Below, piece after piece: positions 1 through 13,195 of a stretch of DNA of 64,000 nucleotides; the stretch's first letter is position 1; each line of letters opens with the position of its first letter. The translations under genes were made by a program, and so were the position numbers. The notes below the pieces were generated by a model. That model had not been told where the DNA came from. It ran no database searches and saw only the letters and a program-made list of their open reading frames with translations. The DNA comes from Aeromicrobium sp. Sec7.5 (GTDB lineage: Bacteria > Actinomycetota > Actinomycetes > Propionibacteriales > Nocardioidaceae): assembly GCF_036867135.1 (NCBI RefSeq), contig NZ_JBAJIJ010000001.1:1426001-1490000 (forward strand), given 5' to 3'.

Positions 1-847
1 TCTGGTTGATCTGGTCGGTGCCGGCCGCGACCTGGCCCGCACCGTCGGCGAGTCGCTGCGTATCCTGTGTGAGCGTGCTGGTCTGCGAGCGGAGCAGGCC
101 GAGGCCCGACGCGAGCTGCGCCACGGCGCCGTCGAGCTGCGCGGCCCCGTCGGCCAGCGCCCGGTTGCCGTCGGCGAGCTGCTGGGCCCCGGACTCGGCG
201 GCCGCGGTCCCGTCGGTGAGCTGGCGGGCACCGCCGGCCAGCTTCGCCGCACCGTCGGCAGCCTCCTGAAGCGAGGCGCGGATGTCGCTGAAGCCGAGGT
301 AGACGTTGTCGAGGTAGGTCTCGGTGACCTGGGCGTTCAGCGCCGTGCGGGCCGCGTCGAGGATGCGTTCGGCGATGGTGCCGTTGATGTAGTTCACGCC
401 GTCATTGGTGCGCAGGTCGAGCTGGCCCTGGACGGCCTCGGCCGGGTCGCCCGAGGTCGAGGTCGCGGCGGCCGAGAGGTTCGCGGGGATCGTGAGGACC
501 GCCTTGTACTCACCCGAGGCGAGCCCGTCCGAGGCGTCCTCGGCGTCGGTCAGGACCCAGTCGTAGTTCGACCCGTCGTCGTCACCGATCAGGTCGGCGG
601 CCAGGACCCGGCCGATCGCGACCGGCTGGGTCGTGCCGTCGGGGCCGGTGACCTCGACGATCTCGTCCTCGTTGACGACCGCGGCCCGCACCTGGTCGAG
701 GTTGCCGGTCGGGTCGAGGTTGGCCCAGATGTAGAGCGCCCCGTAGAGCAGCGGCACGATCGTCACCGCGACGACGGCCGCACGGGCGAGCCGACTGCGG
801 CGCAACCGCGCGAGCTCGAACCAGGGCAGGGATGGGGAGGGGATCAT
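1..847 (-). CDS. YhgE/Pip domain membrane protein (3' end off the window)
   Basis: Reading the minus strand from ATG at 847 gives an open frame of about 282 residues that continues past the left edge. Near the N-terminus (about residues 19-43) there is one hydrophobic segment (VVAVTIVPLLYGALYIW) followed by a large extracytoplasmic region, as in the YhgE/Pip family. From about residue 200 the chain turns into short repeats of the LADGxxxL / LAxGxxxL type, which is typical of the coiled part of this family. The C-terminal membrane helices expected for the family would lie outside the window. The ATG overlaps the TGA of the upstream MMPL gene by one base, so the two are probably translated as one unit. 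YhgE/Pip proteins are often encoded beside an ABC ATPase; here that ATPase is fused to the MMPL protein. Substrate is unknown. Confidence 0.85.
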   Translation of the reverse strand, partial: MIPSPSLPWFELARLRRSRLARAAVVAVTIVPLLYGALYIWANLDPTGNLDQVRAAVVNEDEIVEVTGPDGTTQPVAIGRVLAADLIGDDDGSNYDWVLTDAEDASDGLASGEYKAVLTIPANLSAAATSTSGDPAEAVQGQLDLRTNDGVNYINGTIAERILDAARTALNAQVTETYLDNVYLGFSDIRASLQEAADGAAKLAGGARQLTDGTAAAESGAQQLADGNRALADGAAQLDGAVAQLASGLGLLRSQTSTLTQDTQRLADGAGQVAAGTDQINQ

Positions 848-3726
848 CACAGCATCAGCTCGTCGAGGGTGCGGGTGGTGTCCAGCTCCACCAGGTGGAG
901 GCGGTCGGACGGCGGGGGTGCGGAGCTCGGTGACACGACGCTCGCGACGAGCGAGGTGCCCGAGTCCTCGAGGAGGTGGTCGAGCGCGTCCCAGAGCAGG
1001 GACAGGTCGTCGCCGATGCGCAGGTCGTCGGCGCCGTCGAGCACGACGATCCGGGGTGATTCCTGCAGGGCGAGCACGACGCCCAGGACCGTGCGCTGGA
1101 GAGGGGTGAGGCGCCCGACGGGGACCGTGCCCTCGACCGACCCGTGGGGCACGCCGCGGACGGCGTGGGCGTGGGCGAGCGATCGGTCCAGCTGCTGGCG
1201 CACCGGGGCGATCCTGGACCGGCTGACCCAGAGCCCGAACCGGCGGATCGACAGGCGCTCGGCAATGTGCTGGTCGACGGTCAGGTTGACGTCCAGGTCG
1301 TTCAGACCGGCCATCTCGGCCAGGGCGACCGATCGACGGACGGCGCGGGACTCCTGGGGAATCAGGTACCCGTTGACCCGCAGTCGTCCCTGGTCGTAGC
1401 CCATGCGCCCGGCGATGGTCAGCAGGAGTGCGGTCTTGCCCGATCCGCTCGGGCCGTGGACGACGAGCCAGTGGTGCTGCGGCAGGTCGATCGCGACGTC
1501 GTTGAACACCGGTCCGCGGGGGCCGGTCGTGGTCAGCCCGGCTGCGGTGACGGCGGCGGTGGAGTCACGCCGGGGCCAGGACTGCAGCTCGACCCGGCGG
1601 TGCAGAGCCTCGCCCTCGACGTCGATGTGGGGCAGGACCCGCTCGAGCCGCTTCGGCAGGCCCCACGACCGGTTGCCGAAGAGCTGGAGGACCGCAGGCG
1701 CGAAGAGCATCCGGATCAGGAACGCGTCGACGAACACGCCGATCGCGAGCGCGAACGCGATGGGCTTGATGTTCGGGTCGCCGTCGGGCACGAAGGCGGC
1801 GAACACCGCGAGCATGATGATCGCGGCGGCGGTGACGACCCGAGAGCTGCCGACGAACCCGTCGACGATCGCCCGGTGGGGGTCGCCCGTGCGGACGTAC
1901 TCCTCCTTCATGCGCGACATGAGGAAGACCTCGTAGTCCATCGACAGCCCGAACAGCACGGCCATGAGGATGATCGGCAGGAAGCTGATCAGGGGTCCGG
2001 GGGAGTCGAGGTTGACGAGCGGGCCCAGCCAGCCCCACTGGAAGACGGCCACGACGGCACCGAAGGAGGCGCCGGTCGAGAGCAGGAAGCCCAGCGTCGC
2101 CTTCAGTGGCACGACCAGGCTGCGGAACACGATCAGCAGCAGGAGCACCGAGAGGCCGACGACGACGATGCCGAAGGGGACCAGGGCCGACTCGAGGCGG
2201 TCGGAGATGTCGATGCCGCCGGCGGTGAGGCCGGTGACCTGGACGCTGACCCCGTGCTCCTCCTCCCAGCCGGGCGCGAGCTCGCGAAGCCGGTCGACGA
2301 GGTCGTGCGTCGCCTCGGCATCGGGCCCGGAGGTGGGGAAGACCTGGATGACGCCGGTGTCGCCGGTCGGGTTGGGGGTCGAGAGGCCGATGGCGGACAC
2401 TCCGTCGAGACGGCGGATGTCGGACGTGACGTCCTCGACGACCCCGAGCGGGTCGGTCGAGGTGATGAGGTCGGCCGTGACGAGCAGGGGTCCGTTGAAG
2501 CCGGGACCGAAGTGCTCGTCGATCAGGTCGAACGCCTGGCGCTGGGTCGAGTCGTGCGGCGCGGAGCCGTTGGTGGGCAGGGCCAGACGCAGGTCGGGCG
2601 CCGGGATCGTCGTGATCGCGAGACCGACGACGATCAGGACGATCGCGGTCTTGGGGAACCGGATCACGGCCTGCACCCAGCGCCGCGAGAAGGCGCCCGC
2701 TGCGTGCTCGCGGTCGGGCGCCAGTCGCTCGCCGGCTCGGCCCAGCATCGCGGGGAGAAGTGTCAGGGCGACGGCGACTGCCACGACGACCGCGAAGGCG
2801 GCGACCAGGCCCATCACCGTCAGGAACGGGATGCGGGCGATGCTCAGTCCCACGAGGGCGATGACCACCGTGACCCCGGCGAAGACCACGGCCGAGCCGG
2901 CCGTGGCCGTCGCGCGTGCCGCTGCCTCGTCAGGTGGCACCCCCTCGCCCAGGAGCTCGCGGTGGCGCGACACGATGAAGAGGGCGTAGTCGATCCCGAC
3001 CGCGAGGCCGATCATCAGGGCCAGCAGGGGCGCGGTGCTCGAGATCGTGACGAACCCGGTCGCCGCGAAGGTGAGGCCGACGGCCACGATCACGCCCGCC
3101 AGGGCCGTGACGATCGGGATGACGGCGGCGCGCAGCGAGCGGAACATCAGGAACAGCACGATGAAGGCGATCACGACCCCGAAGATCTCCACGATCGACA
3201 GCTGCGGTCCGGTGCTGGTGAAGACGTCGCCGCCGAACGCCGTCGTGTACCCGGCCTCGTCGAGATCGGTCGAGGAGGCGACGAGCTCGTCCTTGGCCGA
3301 CGGGTCGACCGCCTCCAGGCCGACGTTGAACTGGACCAGCACCTGGGCGGCCTCGCCGTCGGGCGAGACACCGACGTCGTTGCCGTCGGCGTAGGGGGAG
3401 ACGACCTCGGTCACGCCGTCGATCGCGCCGATCTCGTCGACCACGGCCTCGACGAGCAGCTGGGTGCGGGCGTCGTCGACCCGGCGTCCCTCCGGAGCCA
3501 CGACCACCAGGGTCGCTCCCGCGCCGCTCAGCTCGGGGAAGGTCCGGTCGAGCGCGTTGATCGCTTCCTGCGACTCGGTGCCCGGGATCTCGAAGGAGTC
3601 GCGCGTGCCGTCGCCGAGCGCGGCGGCGGCTGCGCCGACCGCGATGATCGCGGCGACCCAGAGCAGGACCACGCGACGGTGGTGGTCGTACGCCCAGCGT
3701 CCCAGGCTGTAGAGGAAGGTCGACAC
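847..3726 (-). CDS. MMPL/RND-family exporter with C-terminal ABC-like ATPase domain
   Basis: This is a 959-residue protein. Residues 1 to about 730 have the MMPL layout: one N-terminal helix, an extracytoplasmic loop, a helix bundle (about 180-340), a second loop and a second bundle (about 510-690). After a linker, residues about 735-959 form a nucleotide-binding domain with a Walker A motif GPSGSGKT at 758-765 and a Walker B-like IVVLD near 893-897. The domain is degenerate: GADD follows the Walker B aspartate where a canonical ABC has EP, and the LSGGQ signature is replaced by VGRLTPLQR. MMPL pumps are normally driven by proton motive force and carry no ATPase. The likely job is export of lipid or a hydrophobic compound together with the YhgE/Pip protein. 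Start GTG 3726 is supported by a -10 hexamer ending 6 nt upstream. Confidence 0.88.
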   Translation of the reverse strand: MSTFLYSLGRWAYDHHRRVVLLWVAAIIAVGAAAAALGDGTRDSFEIPGTESQEAINALDRTFPELSGAGATLVVVAPEGRRVDDARTQLLVEAVVDEIGAIDGVTEVVSPYADGNDVGVSPDGEAAQVLVQFNVGLEAVDPSAKDELVASSTDLDEAGYTTAFGGDVFTSTGPQLSIVEIFGVVIAFIVLFLMFRSLRAAVIPIVTALAGVIVAVGLTFAATGFVTISSTAPLLALMIGLAVGIDYALFIVSRHRELLGEGVPPDEAAARATATAGSAVVFAGVTVVIALVGLSIARIPFLTVMGLVAAFAVVVAVAVALTLLPAMLGRAGERLAPDREHAAGAFSRRWVQAVIRFPKTAIVLIVVGLAITTIPAPDLRLALPTNGSAPHDSTQRQAFDLIDEHFGPGFNGPLLVTADLITSTDPLGVVEDVTSDIRRLDGVSAIGLSTPNPTGDTGVIQVFPTSGPDAEATHDLVDRLRELAPGWEEEHGVSVQVTGLTAGGIDISDRLESALVPFGIVVVGLSVLLLLIVFRSLVVPLKATLGFLLSTGASFGAVVAVFQWGWLGPLVNLDSPGPLISFLPIILMAVLFGLSMDYEVFLMSRMKEEYVRTGDPHRAIVDGFVGSSRVVTAAAIIMLAVFAAFVPDGDPNIKPIAFALAIGVFVDAFLIRMLFAPAVLQLFGNRSWGLPKRLERVLPHIDVEGEALHRRVELQSWPRRDSTAAVTAAGLTTTGPRGPVFNDVAIDLPQHHWLVVHGPSGSGKTALLLTIAGRMGYDQGRLRVNGYLIPQESRAVRRSVALAEMAGLNDLDVNLTVDQHIAERLSIRRFGLWVSRSRIAPVRQQLDRSLAHAHAVRGVPHGSVEGTVPVGRLTPLQRTVLGVVLALQESPRIVVLDGADDLRIGDDLSLLWDALDHLLEDSGTSLVASVVSPSSAPPPSDRLHLVELDTTRTLDELML

Positions 3727-3732
3727 GCGTCG

Positions 3733-3767
3733 ACGATACGATCCCGTACTCGATACGTCAATGTATC
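3733..3767 (-). promoter_or_regulatory. Promoter of the MMPL-ABC gene with overlapping palindromic operator
   Basis: On the minus strand TTGACG (3761-3756) and TATCGT (3738-3733) are separated by 17 nt, a good sigma-70-type pair. The -10 ends 6 nt before the GTG at 3726, so the transcript would be leaderless. A perfect inverted repeat GATAC-N6-GTATC at 3752-3767 covers the -35 and could be an operator. No regulator gene adjoins it, so the binding protein is unknown. Confidence 0.6.
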
Positions 3768-3811
3768 CAAACCGGATCGGGGTGTCGCCCGGGTCACACG
3801 CCGGGCGGTCC

Positions 3812-4408
3812 TCAGGCGTTCCGCGCGATGCCCTCGTCGGGACGCAGCAGCGTGTCGGGCACGGGACATCCGGTCAGGACGGCGTCCATCCGCGTGGAGA
3901 TCGGCTCGCCGTCGACCTCGGGCTCCTCGAAGAGCGCGCTCGGGTTGCTCCGGAGCTCCGCGACGTAGTCGTCGCGCGCCTCGACCAAGCGGTCCCAGTC
4001 ATCGAGCCAGTCGTCGAAGGGCTCGTCCGAGGCGCGCAGGTCGGCGTCGATCTCGCGCCAGGAGGCGACGACATCGCGCACGACGGCGGTCTGGGCCTCG
4101 ATGCGGTTGGGCCGGTCGACGTCGAGCCCGTCGACCGAGACGGGCTCGACACCCGCGGCCATCGTGCTGCACCCCGCGTCGACGGCGTCCACGATCTGCG
4201 GCTCGTCGATCGAGACACGCAGGTCGGAGCTGCCCGCGACGACGAGGGTCACGACGAGAGCCACGATCGCGATCGTCGCCGCGACGCCCCCGCCGATCGC
4301 CACCCAGAGCCAGCGACCCGACACCGGCGGTGGCGGGAACCGCCACGCGTCGTGCGCAGGGGGATAGGGCGGCAGCGGATCGACCACCGGGCCATGGTGC
4401 CACGCCAT
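3812..4408 (-). CDS. Hypothetical one-helix exported/membrane protein
   Basis: The 198-residue product begins with a proline-rich cytoplasmic stretch of about 30 residues, followed by a single strong hydrophobic segment (about 33-58, VAIGGGVAATIAIVALVVTLVV) and an acidic extracytoplasmic domain of about 140 residues. Two cysteines in that domain (in the GCST and TGCP contexts) could form a disulphide. I recognise no family. It sits between the MMPL gene and the divergent miaA, and its start is only 26 bp from that of miaA, so the promoters of the two genes must overlap each other's coding sequence. Confidence 0.6.
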   Translation of the reverse strand: MAWHHGPVVDPLPPYPPAHDAWRFPPPPVSGRWLWVAIGGGVAATIAIVALVVTLVVAGSSDLRVSIDEPQIVDAVDAGCSTMAAGVEPVSVDGLDVDRPNRIEAQTAVVRDVVASWREIDADLRASDEPFDDWLDDWDRLVEARDDYVAELRSNPSALFEEPEVDGEPISTRMDAVLTGCPVPDTLLRPDEGIARNA

Positions 4409-4434
4409 CGGTGCGGCGGTGCGAGGATGGCGCC

Positions 4435-5361
4435 ATGGGACGGGTCGATCACGTCGTGGCCGTGGTGGGACCCACCGGGGTCGGCAAGTCCGACCTGGCG
4501 ATCGACCTGGCGGTGCGCCTCGGCGGCGAGATCATCAGCACCGACGCCTACCAGCTGTACCGCGACCTCGACATCGGCACGGCCAAGACCCCGGTGGCCG
4601 ATCGCCGCGGGGTCCCGCACCACCTCCTCGACGTGCTCGACCTCGCCGAGGCGGCCTCGGTCGCCCAGTTCCAGACCGCAGCGCGGCGCGCGATCGACGA
4701 CTGCCGGGACCGTGGGGTCGTGCCGGTCGTGGTGGGCGGGTCGTCGCTGTACGTCCGTGCGGTGCTCGACGACCTCGACTTCCCCGGCACCGATCCCGCG
4801 GTGCGCGCGCGCTGGGCGCAGCGCCTGGACGAGATCGGGTCCTCGGCCCTGCACCGGGACCTGGCCGAGCGGGACCCGGAGGCAGCCCGGCAGATCCTTG
4901 CCTCGAACGGACGCAGGATCGTCCGCGCGCTCGAGGTCGTCGAGCTGACGGGCCAGCCGTTCCGCGCGCACATGCCGGCCTACGAGTCGGTCATCGGCCC
5001 GGTCGCGATCGTGGGCCTCGCGGCACCTCGGGACGTGCTCGACGCGCGCCTCGCCGCTCGGGTGGACGCGATGTGGGAGGCGGGCTTCGTCGACGAGGTC
5101 CGGGCGCTCGCCGCGCGTGGACTCGCCGAGTCACGCACGGCCTCGCGCGCGCTCGGGTACGCCGAGGTGCTCGACCTGCTCGCCGGACGGGTCGACGAGC
5201 AGCAGGCGCGCGAACGCACCGTGCTCGGCACGCAGCGCTTCGCCCGACGTCAGGAACGGCTGTTCGGCAAGGATCCGCGGGTGCAGTGGCTGCCGCACGA
5301 CGCCCCGGACCTGACCGACCGGGCCCTCGCCGCCGCGTCGCGTCCACACCCTCCGGCCTAG
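4435..5361 (+). CDS. miaA: tRNA dimethylallyltransferase
   Basis: MiaA transfers a dimethylallyl group to N6 of A37 in tRNAs that read codons starting with U. The 308-residue protein has the N-terminal P-loop GPTGVGKS (residues 12-19), the DxYQLYRDLDIGTAKT motif after the loop, and the PHHLLDVLD segment typical of the family. Length is normal. ATG 4435 places the P-loop at the expected distance; the nearby ATG at 4427 is out of frame. It is followed 9 bp later by dapF and then hflX, a common actinobacterial order. The tRNA-Leu(CAA) in this window reads UUG and would be a substrate. Confidence 0.95.
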   Translation: MGRVDHVVAVVGPTGVGKSDLAIDLAVRLGGEIISTDAYQLYRDLDIGTAKTPVADRRGVPHHLLDVLDLAEAASVAQFQTAARRAIDDCRDRGVVPVVVGGSSLYVRAVLDDLDFPGTDPAVRARWAQRLDEIGSSALHRDLAERDPEAARQILASNGRRIVRALEVVELTGQPFRAHMPAYESVIGPVAIVGLAAPRDVLDARLAARVDAMWEAGFVDEVRALAARGLAESRTASRALGYAEVLDLLAGRVDEQQARERTVLGTQRFARRQERLFGKDPRVQWLPHDAPDLTDRALAAASRPHPPA

Positions 5362-5364
5362 ACT
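5359..5364 (+). promoter_or_regulatory. Internal -10 element for leaderless dapF
   Basis: TAGACT ends 6 nt before the dapF ATG. Its first three bases are the TAG stop codon of miaA, so the terminator codon of one gene is also part of a likely promoter for the next. No convincing -35 is seen. Confidence 0.4.
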
Positions 5365-5370
5365 GGACGG

Positions 5371-6216
5371 ATGCACCTGACCTGGCTCAAGGGACACGGC
5401 ACGGAGAACGACTTCGTGCTGCTGCCCGACCACGACGGCCAGGTGCTGGGCGACCTCGACCCGGCCCTCGTGGCCGGTCTGTGCGACCGCCACCGTGGCC
5501 TCGGCGCCGACGGCGTGCTCCGGGTCGTCCGCACCGAGGCGATCGAGGTCGGTCCCGGCCTCGACCTCACCGGCGCGGAGTGGTTCATGGACTACCGGAA
5601 CGCCGACGGCTCGGTCAGCGAGATGTGCGGCAACGGCGTTCGCGTCTTCGCGCGCCACCTCCTCCAGGAGGGACTCGTCGACCCCGCCGCCCCGGTGGCG
5701 GTCGGCACCCGTGACGGCGTCAAGGTCGTGACGGTCGTCGGCGACGACCTCCGGGTCGACATGGGCCCCTTCGTGGTCGGCGACGTCTCCGAGATCACGG
5801 TCGGCCAGCACGCCTGGAAGGCGCGGGAGGTGCACACCGGCAACCCGCACGCGGTGGCCTTCGTCGACGCCGTCACCGACGCCGGACCGTTGCTCGAGCA
5901 GCCCGGCTACGACGCGAGCGTCTACCCCGACGGTGTCAACATCGAGTTCGTCGAGCGGATCGGCGAGCGGCACGTCGCGATGCGCGTCCACGAGCGCGGA
6001 TCGGGCGAGACCCGCTCGTGCGGCACGGGCGCCTGCGCCGTCGGCGTCGCCGCCGCACTCGCCGACGGAGCGCTCCCCACGGCCGACGCTCCGGTGCGTT
6101 ATCGCATCGACGTGCCCGGGGGCACGGTGCACGTCGAGTGGACGGCCGACGACCACCTGGTGCTGGAGGGGCCCGCCGTCATCGTGGCCGCGGGCGAGAT
6201 GGAGTGGCGCGCATGA
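5371..6216 (+). CDS. dapF: Diaminopimelate epimerase
   Basis: DapF interconverts LL- and meso-diaminopimelate, the last step before lysine and the source of the peptidoglycan cross-linking residue. The 281-residue protein has both catalytic cysteines: Cys86 in MCGNGVR and Cys217 in SCGTGAC, the pair that acts as acid and base. The start KGHGTENDFV matches the family N-terminus. The stop codon overlaps the hflX ATG (ATGA), so dapF and hflX are translationally coupled. Confidence 0.95.
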   Translation: MHLTWLKGHGTENDFVLLPDHDGQVLGDLDPALVAGLCDRHRGLGADGVLRVVRTEAIEVGPGLDLTGAEWFMDYRNADGSVSEMCGNGVRVFARHLLQEGLVDPAAPVAVGTRDGVKVVTVVGDDLRVDMGPFVVGDVSEITVGQHAWKAREVHTGNPHAVAFVDAVTDAGPLLEQPGYDASVYPDGVNIEFVERIGERHVAMRVHERGSGETRSCGTGACAVGVAAALADGALPTADAPVRYRIDVPGGTVHVEWTADDHLVLEGPAVIVAAGEMEWRA

Positions 6217-7646
6217 GCAGGGCCGACATCGACCGTGAAGTCACCGAGGTCTCCGTCGAGCCGGTTCGCGAGGACAGCAGGCCCGAGGAGATCGGCCAGG
6301 AGCTCGCCGAGCGCCAGTCGCTGCGTCGTGTCGCCGGCCTGCGGACCGAGCTCGAGGACATCACCGAGGTCGAGTACCGGCAGCTGCGCCTGGAGCGTGT
6401 CGTGCTCGTGGGCGTCTGGACCGAGGGCAGCGCCGAGGACGCCGAGAACTCCTTGGCCGAGCTCAAACTGCTCGCGGAGACCGCAGGGTCAGAAGTCCTC
6501 GACGCGATGATCCAGCGTCGGTCGCGACCGGACCCGGCCACGTACATCGGCAGCGGCAAGGTCGCCGAGCTGCACGAGATCGTGGAGGCCACCGGAGCCG
6601 ACACCGTGATCTGCGACGGCGAGCTGGCGCCGAGCCAGCTCCGCAACCTCGAGGACCGGGTCAAGGTCAAGGTCGTCGACCGGGTCGCCCTGATCCTCGA
6701 CATCTTCGCCCAGCACGCCAAGAGCGCCGAGGGCAAGGCCCAGGTCGAGCTCGCCCAGCTGCAGTACCAGACGCAGCGTCTCCGGGGCTGGGGCGGCAAC
6801 CTGTCGCGCCAGGCCGGCGGACGTGCTGCCGGCGGCGAGGGCATCGGCGGTCGAGGCCCCGGCGAGACCAAGCTCGAGACCGATCGCCGACGCATCCAGG
6901 CCAAGATGGCCAAGCTGCGCCGTGAGCTCGCGCACCTCAGCACGACCCGCGACACCAAGAAGGCCAACCGCCGTCGTCATGAGGTGCCGTCGGTCACGAT
7001 CGCCGGCTACACCAACGCTGGCAAGTCCAGCCTCCTGAACCGGCTCACGGGCGCCGGCGTGCTCGTGGAGGACGCCCTGTTCGCCACGCTCGACCCCACG
7101 ACGCGCCGCACCGAGACCTCCGACGGACGGGTCTACACGCTGTCGGACACCGTCGGGTTCGTGCGGCACCTCCCGCACCAGCTGGTCGAGGCGTTCCGAT
7201 CCACGCTCGAGGAGGTCGGCGACGCCGACCTGGTGCTGCACGTCGTCGACGGCTCCCACCCCGACCCCGAGGGTCAGCTGGCGGCCGTGCGCGAGGTGTT
7301 CGCCGACATCGAGGCGATCGACGTGCCGGAGATCGTCGTGGTCAACAAGGCCGACGAGGCCGACCCGGTGGCGCTGGCCCGCCTGCTGACCCGCGAGCCG
7401 CACGCGGTCGTCGTCAGCGCTCGCACGGGCGAGGGCATCGACGAGCTGCTCGGCGCGATCGAGGCCGACCTGCCCCGCCCCGCCGTGCAGGTCACGCTGG
7501 TCCTGCCGTACGAGCGCGGCGACCTGCTCAACCAGATCCACACCTCGGGCGACATCGAGACCATCACCCACGAGGCCGACGGCACCCATGTCGTCGCACG
7601 CGTGGGGGAGCAGCTCGCGCACGAGCTGGCCGACTACACCGTCTGA
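6213..7646 (+). CDS. hflX: Ribosome-associated GTPase HflX
   Basis: HflX is a GTPase that binds the 50S subunit and splits stalled or stressed ribosomes. This 477-residue form has a short N-terminal extension, the HflX N-domain (from about residue 60, including DPATYIGSGKVAEL), a helical linker with the glycine-rich GRGPGETKLETDRRRI segment, then the G domain with G1 GYTNAGKSS (about 265-273), G3 DTVGFV and G4 VNKAD. ATG 6213 overlaps the dapF stop. The gene ends 19 bp before a convergent minus-strand gene, with no obvious terminator between them. Confidence 0.94.
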   Translation: MSRADIDREVTEVSVEPVREDSRPEEIGQELAERQSLRRVAGLRTELEDITEVEYRQLRLERVVLVGVWTEGSAEDAENSLAELKLLAETAGSEVLDAMIQRRSRPDPATYIGSGKVAELHEIVEATGADTVICDGELAPSQLRNLEDRVKVKVVDRVALILDIFAQHAKSAEGKAQVELAQLQYQTQRLRGWGGNLSRQAGGRAAGGEGIGGRGPGETKLETDRRRIQAKMAKLRRELAHLSTTRDTKKANRRRHEVPSVTIAGYTNAGKSSLLNRLTGAGVLVEDALFATLDPTTRRTETSDGRVYTLSDTVGFVRHLPHQLVEAFRSTLEEVGDADLVLHVVDGSHPDPEGQLAAVREVFADIEAIDVPEIVVVNKADEADPVALARLLTREPHAVVVSARTGEGIDELLGAIEADLPRPAVQVTLVLPYERGDLLNQIHTSGDIETITHEADGTHVVARVGEQLAHELADYTV

Positions 7647-7665
7647 CGTCCTCTGCCGCCGAGCG

Positions 7666-8445
7666 TCAGCGACCGCTGCCCTCCAGCGTGCCGGTGACGT
7701 CGTCCCGGGCCAGCACGACGCAGCTGATGGCACGGTCGTCGTACTTCCACGACTGGATCGTCGGGTAGTAGTAGCTGAAGTCCAGGTCGGAGTCCTCGTA
7801 CGACTGGCCGACCCAGGGCTCGAACGCTGCGTAGCACCCCTCGTCTGCCAGGTCCCAGATGTCGGACTCGGCCGGGTAGTCGCCGTCATCGAGGTCGAAC
7901 TCGTGGAAGACCTCGGCGTTGTGCGGCTCGTCGCACGGAGTCGCGGACACGGTGTAGACCTCATCCTCGCCGCTCCCGAGGTCCTCGGAGAAGCAGTCAC
8001 CGACCTGCAGGTCCTCGGCGAAGACCTCGCCCTCGGACGTGACCTCACCGTCGTCGTCACGATCGGCCGGTGCCAAGGCGATGACGAGGACCGCGGCGAC
8101 GACACTGGCGATGATCCACACCACGACGATGACGATCGACGCCCACGCCATGCCGCGTCCACGGCGCCGGCCGTCATTCGGGCCTGCGAGCACCAGGATC
8201 GCGAGCACGACCGAGACGATCCACGAGATGCCGCACAGCGGAAGGATCGCGAGCACCAGGGCCCAGACGGCCTTGGTCCGCGAGCTGTCGGCGTCGTCGC
8301 CGTGGGGCGGCATCCCCGACGGGATGGGCGGGTAGGCGGGGTACCAGTGCTGCGGCGGGTAGCCCGGGGGTCCCTGGGGCGGCGTCTGCACGGGCTGGCC
8401 GAACGCATCGCGGTCGGGGCCGCCGGGCGGCGGGGCGTCGGTCAC
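7666..8445 (-). CDS. DUF4190 / septum-formation-like membrane protein
   Basis: The protein (259 residues from GTG 8445) starts with a long proline/tyrosine-rich cytoplasmic segment, then has two or three hydrophobic helices of the DUF4190 type (AVWALVLAILPLCGISWIVS and a second around IVIVVVWIIASVVAAVLV). It ends in an extracytoplasmic domain with VGDCF, CDEPHNAEV and further cysteines, the pattern of the actinobacterial 'septum formation' domain. I chose GTG 8445 because an AGGA sits about 10 nt upstream and because the longer open frame to 8685 would overlap gltB. Role is not established; association with the cell envelope is inferred. Confidence 0.7.
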   Translation of the reverse strand: MTDAPPPGGPDRDAFGQPVQTPPQGPPGYPPQHWYPAYPPIPSGMPPHGDDADSSRTKAVWALVLAILPLCGISWIVSVVLAILVLAGPNDGRRRGRGMAWASIVIVVVWIIASVVAAVLVIALAPADRDDDGEVTSEGEVFAEDLQVGDCFSEDLGSGEDEVYTVSATPCDEPHNAEVFHEFDLDDGDYPAESDIWDLADEGCYAAFEPWVGQSYEDSDLDFSYYYPTIQSWKYDDRAISCVVLARDDVTGTLEGSGR

Positions 8446-8656
8446 GGGCTGCGGTCCTGTCGAAGGAGAAGGATGCTGTACGGAGGCACAGGTTCGGGAC
8501 AGGGTAGGGCCGGCAGGGGCCACCGCGGGGCGAATCATCGGGGATGAGGCGAGCCTGATTCGTCGGCGTGTCGGCCACGTGTCATGATGGACTGCTGCCG
8601 CGGCCAACGTCGTCCACGGAATGCACGACTTGTCGACGACGCTGAAGGGGACTCTT

Positions 8657-13187
<4,531 letters not shown>

Positions 13188-13195
<8 letters not shown>

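Noticed and set aside
1144-4434. Long plus-strand open frame antisense to the MMPL gene and running into miaA
   Set aside because: Composition is Arg/Gly/Asp/His-rich shadow sequence. Only the part from ATG 4435 has family motifs (MiaA).
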